DNA of 64,000 nucleotides from JBCDKH01 sp964388485 (GCA_964388485.1 CAYMAS010000015.1:14036-78035); one strand, 5' to 3'; counted from the stretch's first letter, positions 1 through 9,194 are shown. The notes: a model not told the origin generated them from the letters alone. Numbers and translations are program-made.

Positions 1-741
1 CAAGCCCATCGCGTTGACGACGTAGCCGATGCGGTCGGCGTGCTCCTGACTCGCACTCACCACCGCGCCGCCAACGACGTCGCTGTGACCGTTGAGATAC
101 TTGGTGGCGGAGTGAACGACGACATCGACGCCCAGCTCGATCGGCCGCATGAGCGCGGGCGAGAGGAACGTGTTGTCCGCGATCGTGACCAGCTCCTTCT
201 CCTTGGCCACCTCGACGACCTTCGAGATGTCGATGATGTTGAGGAGCGGGTTGCTCGGCGTCTCGATCCACAAGCCCTTCGTCTTCTGCGTGATCGCGTC
301 GCGAATGACCTGCGGGTCGCTCATGTCGACGAAGCTCACGTCGATGCCGAGCTTCGGCATCACGTCGGCGAAGAGTCGGTACGTGCCTCCGTAGATGTCG
401 TGGCCGGCAATGACGTGGTCGCCCGCCTGGAACAGGTTCATGGCGGCCGTCACGGCACTCATCCCGGTGCTGGTCGCACGGCAGTCGACGCCGCCGTCGA
501 GTGCCGCGAGGTTCTCTTCAAGAGCCCGCCGCGTCGGATTGCCGCTGCGGGTGTAGTCGTACGTTGCCGGTTGATTCAGGCCGTGCCAGCCGAAGGTACT
601 GGTGGGATAGATCGGCGTCGTAGCGCTATTGTAGCTGTCGTCCTGATCAACGCCCGCATGCACGCACTTCGTCGCGAACTTCGCGTGGCGGGAGTCGGTT
701 CCTGTTTCAATGGCGGGAGTGCGTTCGTTGATCGCCTGCAT
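1..741 (-). CDS. Cystathionine gamma-synthase/lyase family PLP enzyme, C-terminus outside window
   Basis: Trans-sulfuration enzyme of the Cys/Met metabolism PLP-dependent family. The 247 codons visible start at an ATG (MQAINERTPAIE) and run off the left edge in frame. Family landmarks seen are the N-terminal KFATKCVHAG, the substrate-loop YDYTRSGNPTR, DHVIAGHDIYGGTYRLF, the aspartate in TIADNTF that contacts the pyridine nitrogen, and the Schiff-base lysine in SATKYLNGHSD (Lys214). The family includes cystathionine gamma-synthase, gamma-lyase and O-acetylhomoserine sulfhydrylase. The visible part cannot separate these, although a MetX-MetW gene lies 53 kb away on the same contig. Roughly the last 40 percent is missing. 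Confidence 0.93.
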   Translation of the reverse strand, partial: MQAINERTPAIETGTDSRHAKFATKCVHAGVDQDDSYNSATTPIYPTSTFGWHGLNQPATYDYTRSGNPTRRALEENLAALDGGVDCRATSTGMSAVTAAMNLFQAGDHVIAGHDIYGGTYRLFADVMPKLGIDVSFVDMSDPQVIRDAITQKTKGLWIETPSNPLLNIIDISKVVEVAKEKELVTIADNTFLSPALMRPIELGVDVVVHSATKYLNGHSDVVGGAVVSASQEHADRIGYVVNAMGL

Positions 742-819
742 GGAAGCCGCAGGGTACGGTGACGCCGTGGCAAGGCGACTTGTCTCGTACCATTTCTTCG
801 CGAAGGTGCTGTCAGAGTG

Positions 820-1785
820 ATGAACGCGGAACTTGTCGAAGGCGGCGGGATCATCGACTACGGCACCGCCCGGTACGAGCGTCACGGACTCGTGACGACG
901 CTCGGCATTGCCAGCATCTTGATGGGCTTGTTCGGCTTAATCGGCAGCTTCTTTTGCGGCGGTCAAGTGTGGTTCATCTTCCCGCTCTTCGGCGATCTTA
1001 ATGCTGCGGCGACTGATGCCGAGGTCCGGCTGACTGAGGCGCAGGCGGCGATCGTGGTGGAAGCGCTCAACGAAACTCAGGAGATGCCGGCGGCGTATCA
1101 GCAGTTTCTGCAAAGGATTTTGCCGCACGTCGACGTGCCGCTCGACCCGCTGGACGACGGGACGTGGACCACGGATCACGTTCAATCGCAGATCGCGTCG
1201 CCGACGACTCGGGCTACGCCGGCCGGCGAAGCCGTTTACATCGACCTCGTTCCGAGCCGCGGCACGATTGGCGTTTGCTCGCCGAACCGGCTCTGGGCAT
1301 CCGTCCACACCGACCGCGGCAATCTCATCGAGGCGTCGCTGCAAGGCAACGATTCAATTCTGCTAGGGCACGCTTCGCATCGACCGCTCGGCTTTTGCAA
1401 TGACCCGACGCAGCGGCGGATCGTGTTGATTTTGAGCGTTCTTGCCATTGCTATCGGCATCGCTTTGGCAACGTGGCTGCTGGTCGCCGGCATCCGTACG
1501 CTGGGTCGCCCACCATCGGGACTTTGGATGCACCGCGTCTGGTGGCCGATTAAACTGATGCACGTCGCGATGATCTTTGTGCTGCTCGCGTGGGCGGCGT
1601 TGACCTTCGAACAGCCGATCGCCGTCATCACGCCGAACGACGTGTTCGTCCCGTCGAGCGTGTTCGACAGCGTCTTTCCGAATCTGCTCGTTGCGCTGAT
1701 CGGGATCGCAATCTGGCTCGCCTACCCGGTGGCGGTGTTCATCGTGCTCCGCACGAAGGCGACACGCGCCGCGGCGGAAGTCTGA
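820..1785 (+). CDS. Hypothetical four-helix membrane protein
   Basis: I do not recognise the family. The protein of about 321 residues has one hydrophobic segment near the N-terminus (about 30-60), a soluble stretch of about 130 residues, and three more hydrophobic segments in the C-terminal half (about 205-228, 245-265, 285-310). This suggests a membrane protein with one large exposed domain. A GTG directly before the ATG (at 817) could also start it. It is transcribed divergently from the PLP enzyme, and its 3' end converges on the broken transposase. Codon use looks like that of its neighbours. Confidence 0.7.
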   Translation: MNAELVEGGGIIDYGTARYERHGLVTTLGIASILMGLFGLIGSFFCGGQVWFIFPLFGDLNAAATDAEVRLTEAQAAIVVEALNETQEMPAAYQQFLQRILPHVDVPLDPLDDGTWTTDHVQSQIASPTTRATPAGEAVYIDLVPSRGTIGVCSPNRLWASVHTDRGNLIEASLQGNDSILLGHASHRPLGFCNDPTQRRIVLILSVLAIAIGIALATWLLVAGIRTLGRPPSGLWMHRVWWPIKLMHVAMIFVLLAWAALTFEQPIAVITPNDVFVPSSVFDSVFPNLLVALIGIAIWLAYPVAVFIVLRTKATRAAAEV

Positions 1786-1935
1786 TACGGATCCTGTTTA
1801 GTTTGCGCGGCTAATAACCTTATAACTAAGGCAGTCGCAGCGGCACACGCTCTGGAGCACCTCGGGCGTCAACTGGTGCCAATTCTCGTACCCGGCGTCG
1901 AGCAAGTGGTCGTAGCCGTCGTAGACCCGGTTGCT

Positions 1936-1990
1936 CAGGTAGTGCTCCCGCAGGTAGTGCTCCCGCAGGTAGTGCTCCCGCAGGTAGTGC
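1936..1990. repeat. 15-bp tandem repeat inside the transposase C-terminus
   Basis: The unit CAGGTAGTGCTCCCG is present about 3.7 times. On the minus strand it encodes a repeating HYLRE just after the catalytic VERLWHYL segment. It keeps frame, so it is a replication-slippage style expansion rather than the cause of the frameshift. Confidence 0.95.
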
Positions 1991-2320
1991 CACAGCCGCT
2001 CGACCGGGTTGAGCTCCGGGGCGTAAGGCGGCAGGAAGAGGATCGAGACGCCCTCGGGCACGACGAGCTTCCTGCTCGTGTGCCAGCCGGCTTGATCCAT
2101 GATCAACAACGCGTGGTCGCCCTCCTCCAGGTCGCCCGCCAGGCGGCTCAGGAACAGCTCGAACGCCTCAACGTTCACCTCCGGGGCCAGAAGCGTCGTG
2201 CTGGCTCCCGCCGCCGACTCGACCGCGGCGTAGAGGTACGCCCACTCGTACTTGGTCTGCCTGACCGCCGTCGGACGCGTGCCCTTCTTGGCCCACACGC
2301 GGGTCATCGTCCCCTTCTGT

Positions 2321-2537
2321 GAGCAGGCGAAGCCTGCTCGTGGCCGAAGCGGGCCTTGTCGAAGAAGAACGTCCGCATCCGACCGCCGAAGGGCTCGATG
2401 GCATCGCGAGCTTTGCGGGCAAAAAGGGGGGCAGGTCAGGCTTTGCCTGCCAGACCTGCTCGCGGAACCTCTTTTGTGCCTCCTCGTCGGCGTTCTCGTG
2501 TCGGGGCCGGGGGCACGAGCAGGCTTCGCCTGCCTTG
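2321..2537. repeat. Three related small palindromes inserted in the transposase
   Basis: Copies lie at 2321-2339 (perfect GAGCAGGCGAAGCCTGCTC), 2431-2459 (imperfect, arms GCAGGTC and GACCTGC around AGGCTTTGCCT) and 2517-2537 (core GCAGGCTTCGCCTGC). All share AGGC-centre-GCCT. Each sits where the IS630 protein alignment is interrupted: after RFG, after REQVW and after GYGSL. They are therefore probable insertions of a REP-like or mini-palindrome element into the gene. Confidence 0.85.
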
Positions 2538-2965
2538 TGGAGGCTGCCGTAGCCGAGGCGCTGCAGCCGGCAGTAGACGCCGTTTAGCGTGTAGCTGACG
2601 TCGAACTCCAGCTCCAGGATCGCTGCCACGTCTTTGCCACGCAGGGTGCAGACGCCGTCGGCTTCCGTGGGACCGGCGTCGAGCCGGGCCAGGAACGCCG
2701 CCTCCTGCTCCCGCGGCAGGCGTTGCCGCCGGCCCGGCTGGGGCGTCGGCGGCAGGCCGTCGATCCCGCGGGCGCGGTAGCGGTAGCACCAGTCCTGCAC
2801 GTCCCTTCGGCTGCGGCCGAGCTTGTGGGCGATGACCGGTGCCTCTTCGCCGCCCAGCGCCAGCAGCACGGCCCGGTAACGGTCGCGGAGGCGGGCGAGC
2901 TTTTCGGTCCGCACGAGTTGGGCCAGCCGCTGGCAGTCGCCCGCATTGCGTTCTGTGATGTTCAT

Positions 2966-3009
2966 GCCGTCGGTCTACCCAAGCCGTCGGTCTACCCAAG
3001 CCGTCGGTC
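2966..3009. repeat. 17-bp direct repeat at the transposase/glycosyltransferase junction
   Basis: The unit GCCGTCGGTCTACCCAA occurs twice in full (2966-2982, 2983-2999) followed by a partial third copy. The stop codon of the neighbouring glycosyltransferase falls inside it, so the native 3' end of that gene may have been altered when the IS inserted or the repeat expanded. Confidence 0.93.
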
Positions 3010-4167
3010 GAGCGCGAGCGGCGCGCGGACAACGGACAGGTTCCGTGTTTTTTTGACGACCTGCTGGTAGAAGTCGCTGACCCGCTCCGCCAGAACGTCC
3101 CACGCGTAGTCGGCCCGAACGTGCGCCCGCTGCAGGTCGGCGACGCGTTTGCGTTCCTCTGAGTCGGCGAGCACGCGACGAAGCCGCTCGACCAGCGCAT
3201 CGACGTCACCGACCGGGAAGAGACAGTCGCCCGTCTCGCTGCCGTCGAGGAGCAGGCGGTGGGGCGGGATGTCACTGGCGATCACGCAGCTTCGCCGCTC
3301 CATGGCTTCGAGCACGCTGCTGGGCAGGCCTTCAAGTTCGCTCGTCGTCACGTACGCCGCAGCGAAGCGGAAGAGTGTCTCCAGCTCATCGCCCGTGCGT
3401 TGGCCGGCGAAGACGACACCGTCGCCGGCGTTGGCTTTGAGCTGTTGCATCCACGCGTTGTTCGGCCCCTCGCCGACGATTACGACGCGCACGCCGAGCT
3501 GCTTCTGGGCGGCGACGAGGTCCTCTGTCCGCTTCTCCTGCACCAGTCGGCCGATGCTCACGACGAATCGGCCCGGCTCGATCTTCAGCTCGCGAAGCAC
3601 CGCCTCGTCCGGCTCGAACGGCGCGTCGTCCGGCACGATGCCGTTGGGCAACACGGTCGTCTTCAGGCCGTAGGTCTCGCGGTAGTAGTCTGACAGGTAC
3701 GGAGCGCACACGGCCACCGCGTGACTCGCCCTCACCATCCGCTTCTCCGCGTGCCGGATCACCTTCGCCCCGAGGCCGAGGGGCGTCTGTTGCCATTTGG
3801 CCCGCTGCCAGTCGAGACCGTGGACGTGGCTGATGACCGCCGCACCGCTTTGCCTGGCCATCGGTGCGAACATCTGCGGCGGCAGAGCGTGCAGGGCGAC
3901 GACATCGAAGCCTTGCCGACTGGCGTGTCGCACGCTCGTCCACGTGTGCGACAACGTCTCCGCTGAAGATCCGCCGGGAGCCGAGGTCGTGATGAGCCGA
4001 ATGCCCTTGTGTTGTGTGTCTTCGGCAACTCCCGGCCGGCAATAGGCGACGACGTCATGACCCAACGCGGCGAGTCTCGGCAGCAGCTCTTCCCAAATCC
4101 GCTCAACGCCGCTGTAGTGGCTCGGCATGCCGCGTCCGCCGATCGCCGCGATCTTCAAGCCGGTCAT
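2992..4167 (-). CDS. Glycosyltransferase family 4 (GT-B fold)
   Basis: A 391-residue retaining glycosyltransferase. The N-terminal Rossmann half begins IAAIGGRGMPSHYSGVER, with the glycine-rich donor loop typical of GT4. The C-terminal half carries the nucleotide-sugar signature VVSIGRLVQEKRTEDLV and the EGLPSSVLEAMERR segment with the EX7E-type glutamates. It is the last gene of the minus-strand polysaccharide operon, and its ATG overlaps the previous stop by ATGA. The last residues (LALDRRLG) are encoded by the 17-bp repeat beside the IS630 remnant, so the C-terminus may not be native. Donor and acceptor cannot be inferred. Confidence 0.9.
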   Translation of the reverse strand: MTGLKIAAIGGRGMPSHYSGVERIWEELLPRLAALGHDVVAYCRPGVAEDTQHKGIRLITTSAPGGSSAETLSHTWTSVRHASRQGFDVVALHALPPQMFAPMARQSGAAVISHVHGLDWQRAKWQQTPLGLGAKVIRHAEKRMVRASHAVAVCAPYLSDYYRETYGLKTTVLPNGIVPDDAPFEPDEAVLRELKIEPGRFVVSIGRLVQEKRTEDLVAAQKQLGVRVVIVGEGPNNAWMQQLKANAGDGVVFAGQRTGDELETLFRFAAAYVTTSELEGLPSSVLEAMERRSCVIASDIPPHRLLLDGSETGDCLFPVGDVDALVERLRRVLADSEERKRVADLQRAHVRADYAWDVLAERVSDFYQQVVKKTRNLSVVRAPLALDRRLG

Positions 4168-5441
4168 GCCGCCTCCCGGTGCCGGTCCAGCGCCCGTTGG
4201 TACGACGCTGCGAGTCGCCGGTAAAAGACCTCCGGATCAAATTCCCGCCGCGCTCGCAATCTGGCCGTCTCGCCGAGCCGCACCGCCAGGTCGTCGTCCG
4301 TCCAAAGCCGCCGCATCTTCGCCGCCAGATCCGCGGGATCGGCCGGGTTGCAGATGAGCCCCGTCACTTCGTCGAGCACCACCTCCGGCAGCCCACCCAT
4401 CCGCGTCGCAACCACCGGCGTGCCGACGCCTTGCGCCTCGCTCGCCACAATGCCGCTCGCTTCGTACCACTCGCTGGGCACCACGAGGAACCGAGCGTTG
4501 CTGAAGAACGCCGGCAGTTCGTCGCGCGACAGCTTGCCGACGAATTCGACGTGCTCCGGGGCCGTCTTCTCGATCCCCGGCATCGGCGACGGGTCGCCTG
4601 CGATCTTCAACACAATTCCCGTCCGTCGCGCCGCCTCCATCAGTGTCGCCAGTCCCTTTTCCGGTGAGATCCTGCCGACGAACGCTGCGTATCCAGCTGA
4701 ACCCTTTGACTCTGGATCATAAGTCTCTTGCTCCACGACATCGGTGAAGTCGGGCAAGACGTGCATCGTCTCGGGGCGAAATCCCGCTGCGATGTAGTGG
4801 TCGCGAACGAAGTTGCTGCACGGCTGGAACAGCGTGACGCGGTCCCGAAAGACGCCCCGCATCCTCGCCGCTACGTTGCGGATCGCGAAGGCGGTGCTCC
4901 AGATTCGGTTCTCCTTGCAGCCATGGATCGTCGCCCAATACTCGCGGCCGCCGAGGCACTTGGTGCAAACCTTGCCGTCGCGAATGTGCTGGCCCGCGGG
5001 GCAGGTCATCTTGTAATCCGCCAGCTTCATCACCACCGGCACGCCACGTCCGCCATACGCCTCTCGGCAGCCGTCGATCGCGCTCGGGCTTACCAGCGGC
5101 CAGATGTTGTTGAGGTGGACGAGATCGATCGAGTCCGCCTCGATCATGCGACGCATGTTGTCTGCCGCTCGCTTGGAGTAGATCGCCGTGCCGAAGGCGG
5201 CCAGCTTCTGCTTGGCCGTCACAACGTCGGCATTGTCGCGCTCGTGCGTCGATACGTGGTGGCCATGGCCCCGCAGGATGGTCGTTACGCCGCGAAAGAA
5301 GACCTCGTAGCCGCCGGGACCGAGGTGGTGGTTGTTGACGTTGAGCACCCGCAACGGCTCGCCACGGTCGTTGAGCACCGTGTCGGCTTCAGGGGCGTTC
5401 CACGTCCGGGGAATTGGCGGTTCGTCGAGAAGAAGTGTCAT
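4164..5441 (-). CDS. Glycosyltransferase family 4 with internal Cys cluster
   Basis: A 425-residue GT4-type glycosyltransferase. The start is the ATG at 5441, which overlaps the upstream stop by four bases (ATGA). The longer open frame upstream is not needed. The N-terminal half holds LRVLNVNNHHLGPGGYEVFF. Residues about 140-175 hold a cysteine-rich loop (CPAGQHI, VCTKCLGG, HGCK), known from a GT4 subset and possibly metal-binding. The C-terminal half has AFVGRISPEKGLATLMEA and SGIVASEAQGVGTPVVA. It is translationally coupled to both neighbours and probably adds one sugar of the repeat unit on the cytoplasmic membrane face. Confidence 0.9.
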   Translation of the reverse strand: MTLLLDEPPIPRTWNAPEADTVLNDRGEPLRVLNVNNHHLGPGGYEVFFRGVTTILRGHGHHVSTHERDNADVVTAKQKLAAFGTAIYSKRAADNMRRMIEADSIDLVHLNNIWPLVSPSAIDGCREAYGGRGVPVVMKLADYKMTCPAGQHIRDGKVCTKCLGGREYWATIHGCKENRIWSTAFAIRNVAARMRGVFRDRVTLFQPCSNFVRDHYIAAGFRPETMHVLPDFTDVVEQETYDPESKGSAGYAAFVGRISPEKGLATLMEAARRTGIVLKIAGDPSPMPGIEKTAPEHVEFVGKLSRDELPAFFSNARFLVVPSEWYEASGIVASEAQGVGTPVVATRMGGLPEVVLDEVTGLICNPADPADLAAKMRRLWTDDDLAVRLGETARLRARREFDPEVFYRRLAASYQRALDRHREAA

Positions 5442-6511
5442 GAAAGAAGGTGCTCGTACAGCTCGACGTGCTTCGCCGCCACGGCCGGCCACGACAGCGA
5501 TGCCGCCCAAGCCGACGCCCGCTCGCCTAGATTGCCCGGCCGATCGCGAAGCTCCACCAGTGCATCGGCCAACGCGCCGACGTCCTTGGGCGGAACGAAC
5601 GTCAAGTGGTCGCAAGCGGCGAAGTTTGCCGACGTCGTCGGACCGTTCGTCGTCACCGTCGGCAAACCGTGCGACAAGCACGTCAGCAACGCCGAGCGAT
5701 TCGGGCCCGCGCCGCTTTCGTACGGCAACGCTGCAACGTCGCACGCGTGCAACGTCCGGCTCACCTCCGCCGCATCGGCTCCGCGAACCCAAATTGCTTC
5801 TCGCTCCAGTCGCTGCTGCAACGTCGGCCGCCAGGAAGCGTCGCGGTCGAAGTCGCCGATGATAATCGGCCGAAGCTCCGCCTGGCCTGCGGCGTCGAGC
5901 AGGTCGGCCACGCCCTTGTGCGGGTAGATCAACCCGAAAAACGCAACCGCCTTCTCGTCCGGTTGCAGGCCGAGCTCACGTCTGCGTTCGTCTCGATCTT
6001 CAGCCGTCGTCGCGAGCGTCACGACGTTCGGCGCGATCGGGATCGTGATCGGCTTCACCGCCGACAGCGGCCGGACGAGGCGCGACCATTGCCGCAACGG
6101 CTTGGCGTCTTCGGCATCGACGGCGACGGCCGCATCGAGCCCGCGGGTCAGCAGCGTCGCCCGCACCCGCCACCGCGTACGCATCGACCGCCACTCGTGA
6201 AACGTCGCCACCGTCTTGCACCGCTTACCCAGAGCCCGCGGCAGGTGGTTCAGCAACATGCCACGCCCGCACGCCACACCAGGGTACTGCACGTGCACGA
6301 TGTCGAAGCCGTCGCAAACTTCCAAGGCTTCAGTCAAGCCGCCCGTCGTCCAATCACGGATGATGCGGTGTTCATCATCACAAGCCGAAGCCGCATAATC
6401 GTTCGTCAACACGTGTGTCTCGCAAGACAACACTTCCTTGAGTCGCTTTGTGTAGTCGCCGACGCCGTTGACGTCGGGCGGATAATCCGCAGTCACCAGG
6501 AGCACTTTCAC
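5438..6511 (-). CDS. Glycosyltransferase, GT4-like
   Basis: A protein of about 357 residues starting MKVLLVTADYPPDVNGVGDY at a GTG that overlaps the stop of the polymerase gene (GTGA). It keeps the GT-B layout: an N-terminal acceptor domain with the glycine-containing loop, then VAFFGLIYPHKGVADLLDA for the donor domain, and LPYESGAGPNRSALLTCLSHGLPTV in the position of the EX7E region. The last motif departs from the consensus, with a serine/arginine-rich stretch in place of the second acidic residue. Its place between the Wzy-like protein and another glycosyltransferase supports a role in repeat-unit assembly. Confidence 0.87.
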   Translation of the reverse strand: MKVLLVTADYPPDVNGVGDYTKRLKEVLSCETHVLTNDYAASACDDEHRIIRDWTTGGLTEALEVCDGFDIVHVQYPGVACGRGMLLNHLPRALGKRCKTVATFHEWRSMRTRWRVRATLLTRGLDAAVAVDAEDAKPLRQWSRLVRPLSAVKPITIPIAPNVVTLATTAEDRDERRRELGLQPDEKAVAFFGLIYPHKGVADLLDAAGQAELRPIIIGDFDRDASWRPTLQQRLEREAIWVRGADAAEVSRTLHACDVAALPYESGAGPNRSALLTCLSHGLPTVTTNGPTTSANFAACDHLTFVPPKDVGALADALVELRDRPGNLGERASAWAASLSWPAVAAKHVELYEHLLS

Positions 6512-7910
6512 GTCGGCTCCTCTCGCCAGATGGCCGCGTGCGACAGGAGCGTGAAGAGCGTCAGCGTGATGAACTGCGCGTGCGTGAAGGTCGACTCCAG
6601 CAGCCCGTGAGCCAAAGCCGCCGATGCCAGTGCCAGCGTGAAAGCGGCGTCGGGCGACCACAAGCCGGTCCACTGTCGGCCGCGTGTCAGCCAGACGATC
6701 GACCCGCCGAGGATCGCCAGCGGCCACGCGATGACGCCGACAAGGCCGAGATTCAGCCACGCTTCGAGATACGCGTTGTGGCCCTCGCTGATCGTGAAGC
6801 CGGTGTGCCGCGAGACACCCAGCGTCCGCTCGGCAGACCAGAACGTGTCGTAGCCGTGGCCGACAACGGCGCGGGTCGGATCCAGCGTCGCCTGGTCGAT
6901 GGCGTAGGCCCAGATCTCGGTGCGTCCGGTGAGCGTGCCGACGCTTGCCGTGTCGCGCCCCATCAACGCCGCTTCCCAGACCGGCCCGAGGATGCCTGTG
7001 TGGTAGAGGAATGCACCGCCCGCCGCGACGATGCCGCCGATGATGAGAGNNNNNNNNNNTGACGCCGGATTCGGGCGGGCTGGGTGAATGCCAGCAGTTG
7101 ATCGAGGCGGGATCGATGCTTGCCGCCGCCGATGATGAGAGCCGCCGCCGCCCGGCTCGGCCGGAGCATCAGCGACGCCTGAATCGACAATGCCACGCAC
7201 GCAATCGCCAGCGACGTCCGGCTTCGCGTCATCCAGAGCACCAGCATCGCAGCGATCAGCAAGGTCCACCGCCAGAAGGCGGCCTTGCCACGGAAGCCGT
7301 GCGTGCCGATGCCGTGGAGCATGACGAGTGCGAGCAGGAAGGCGTTGAGTCCTGCGTGATTCGGGCTGCCGGTGCCGGCAAATCGCCACGCCTCGCTTCC
7401 GGAGAGGTTTCGGTAGGCGAACTCCGAGGCGACGCCGATGAGCAGCACGACGCCGGCGTAGAGGCCGGCGGCGAAGACGATGTCGCGTGGCCGGTAATGC
7501 CGCACGAGCGTCGCCGTCACCGTCCACATCGCGGTGAAGATGACGAGGCGTTTGGCGGTCAGGCCGCGGTCGTCGCTCCAGAGAATCGACAGATACGACC
7601 AGGCGACGATAGCGACGAGCGGGTAGAGGACCGGCCAGTGGAGCGTGCGTCGACCGATCCGTCTGGCAGGCAGGATGAGCCCGAGCGTGCCGAAGGCGGC
7701 GAGCAGGAGAAACCCGACCTGCCGCAGAGACCCGCCCTGGGCGACCTGCTCCGCATAGCCGCTGAGGTCGGCGTTGCCATCATCACGCCACAGGACCGGC
7801 GCATGGACATTCTGCGTCGCGATGAAGAAGCAGCCGAACAGGAACAGGCCGATTAGCCACCGCTGCAGAGTCGGCGTCTCGTCGTCGCTCGGGTTCGGCA
7901 GGAGCGTCAT
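6508..7910 (-). CDS. O-antigen ligase/polymerase (Wzy/WaaL type), interrupted by a scaffold gap
   Basis: Multispanning membrane protein. The N-terminal part starts at the ATG at 7910 (MTLLPNPSDDETPT), overlapping the flippase stop by one base. Features are several hydrophobic helices, the SPNHAGLNAFLLALVML segment and RSRTSLAIACVAL. The C-terminal part has the large loop GTLTGRTEIWAYAI and SEGHNAYLEAWLNLGLVG, both classic for the O-antigen ligase/polymerase family. A 10-N gap at 7050-7059 puts the halves in different frames. A 17-bp duplication around the gap (7033-7049 and 7125-7141) allows a rejoin that restores one frame. Its role is to polymerise or transfer lipid-linked repeat units outside the cytoplasmic membrane. 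Confidence 0.88.
7050..7059. other. Assembly gap of 10 Ns
   Basis: A run of ten N characters inside the O-antigen ligase gene marks a scaffold join. The sequence GCCGCCGATGATGAGAG is present on both sides, 92 bases apart, which suggests that the two contigs really overlap and the gap is artificial. Confidence 0.98.
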
Positions 7911-9172
7911 CACGTCGCTCCCTTCGTCATGCGTAGGAACGCGATCACGCGGTACAAGTTCGAAACGGCCAGGCTCGCCAGCATCACGCCGGCCGCGCCT
8001 CGGATGCCGTTTGTGTAGATGGCGATCGAGCCGGGGCCGAGCATCATCACGAGTGCAAGAGAGTTGGCGATGACGTCGTGCCTGGCTCCGCCACGGGCGA
8101 AGAGAGCTCGGCTGCTGGCGAAGCCGAAGGCGTGCGTCAGACTGGCGAGCGCCAGGATCGAGACGACCATGCCGAAGCCGTCGTACTGGCCGTCGTAGAG
8201 CTTGAGGAACCACTCGCCGCCAAAGAACGCGGCCGTCGCGTAGGGCGTCATGAGGAGGACGAACAGCCATGTCGACTTCGTGACGAATCGACGCAGCTCG
8301 TCTGAATCCGGCCGCGCTGCGACCTCGGCGACTGCGGGCCCGATGAGATTCTGAACACCCATCAGCATCGGGTTGGCAATCGCGCCGATGGCGAAGCAGG
8401 CGGTCCATGGCCCGACCGCCGCGGCACCGCTGATGCCGCCGATGAGCCACGGATAGCCGTGCGTGCCGAGGGTCCAGATCAGGCCGCTAAGGAAGATCCA
8501 GCGGCTCAGCCGCCACGTGGTCGACAGGTCGCCCAGCGTCTGACGCAGGTTGATCTGGAAGTCGCCGCGTCGCACGAGCAGCATGCCGACGGCGGCCAGA
8601 AGGTTCGCGCCGCCGAGGACGAGCAACGCAGTCCACGGGACGAGTTGGTCCGTTTGCCACAGCCAACCGAGGCCGCCGATCTGGAGCAGTGCGACCGTCG
8701 CGTCGAGCGGCAGGGCGAAGGTCGATTTGCCGGTAGTGAACAGGAAGATTCGCGTGAAGTGCCTCGCCAGCAGAGCCAGCGTTGCGAGTGCGAGGCCGAC
8801 GAAGAGGAGCTTGCCGGTGACGATCCACGCGACGAGGCAGCCGACCGCGAGCAGCGAGCCGAGGCCGCTTGTGTGCAGGAGCGACGAGCCGTTGAAGACG
8901 CGTCGTCGGTCGCTCGGTTGCTGGGCCAGCAGTACCTGGTGCGGCGTCGTGATGACGGCGTGGAGGGCCTCGGTGGCAAAGAGCAGGCCGGCGAAGGCCA
9001 TGCCGAAGACGCCGAATTCGGTCTTGCTCAATTCGCGGCCGAGCAGGACGGTGGTGGCGAAGTTGGTGCTGCTGACGAGTGCCTGATCCCCCAGCGACAT
9101 ACCGAGCCGCAGGCCACGCTGTGCGTGTCCGGCGAGCTTCTGTCGCGTGGGTAAGGCATGAGCGATCAGCAT
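7910..9172 (-). CDS. Polysaccharide flippase-like membrane protein (MOP/Wzx type)
   Basis: About 420 residues, nearly all hydrophobic helices, with the shape of the multidrug/oligosaccharidyl-lipid/polysaccharide flippase superfamily (about 12 helices). I start it at the ATG giving MLIAHALPTRQKLAGHAQRG, 22 bases after the co-polymerase stop. The first helices follow an amphipathic, basic N-terminus (GLRLGMSLGDQALVSSTNFATTVLLGREL), as in Wzx proteins. It sits between the Wzc-like and Wzy-like genes, where a lipid-linked repeat-unit flippase is expected. No sequence motif in the window fixes the substrate. Confidence 0.85.
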   Translation of the reverse strand: MLIAHALPTRQKLAGHAQRGLRLGMSLGDQALVSSTNFATTVLLGRELSKTEFGVFGMAFAGLLFATEALHAVITTPHQVLLAQQPSDRRRVFNGSSLLHTSGLGSLLAVGCLVAWIVTGKLLFVGLALATLALLARHFTRIFLFTTGKSTFALPLDATVALLQIGGLGWLWQTDQLVPWTALLVLGGANLLAAVGMLLVRRGDFQINLRQTLGDLSTTWRLSRWIFLSGLIWTLGTHGYPWLIGGISGAAAVGPWTACFAIGAIANPMLMGVQNLIGPAVAEVAARPDSDELRRFVTKSTWLFVLLMTPYATAAFFGGEWFLKLYDGQYDGFGMVVSILALASLTHAFGFASSRALFARGGARHDVIANSLALVMMLGPGSIAIYTNGIRGAAGVMLASLAVSNLYRVIAFLRMTKGAT

Positions 9173-9194
9173 GATCGTGGAGCGGACGACGCGA

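Larger units (their letters stand above)
1798..2965 (-). pseudogene. IS630-family transposase, broken by small palindromic insertions
   Basis: The N-terminal half (2965 down to about 2440) has the IS630 helix-turn-helix region (RLRDRYRAVLLALGG, VIAHKLGRSRRDVQDWCYRY) and a Pro/Arg-rich linker. The C-terminal half (2307-1798) has the DDE core: GTMTRVWAKKG, the second aspartate in LLIMDQAGWHTS and the glutamate in PPYAPELNPVERLWHYL. The halves are in different frames. The first DDE aspartate survives only in a third frame (FFFDKARFG, where the usual DEARFG has lost its Glu). Three related palindromes lie at the disrupted points, and a 15-bp in-frame repeat expands the C-terminal helix. The product cannot be a full transposase, so this is a decayed element. 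No terminal inverted repeat could be defined with confidence. Confidence 0.88.

Noticed and set aside
1936..1990. Regularly spaced repeats that could be a CRISPR array
   Set aside because: The repeats are tandem with no spacers and sit inside a transposase frame.
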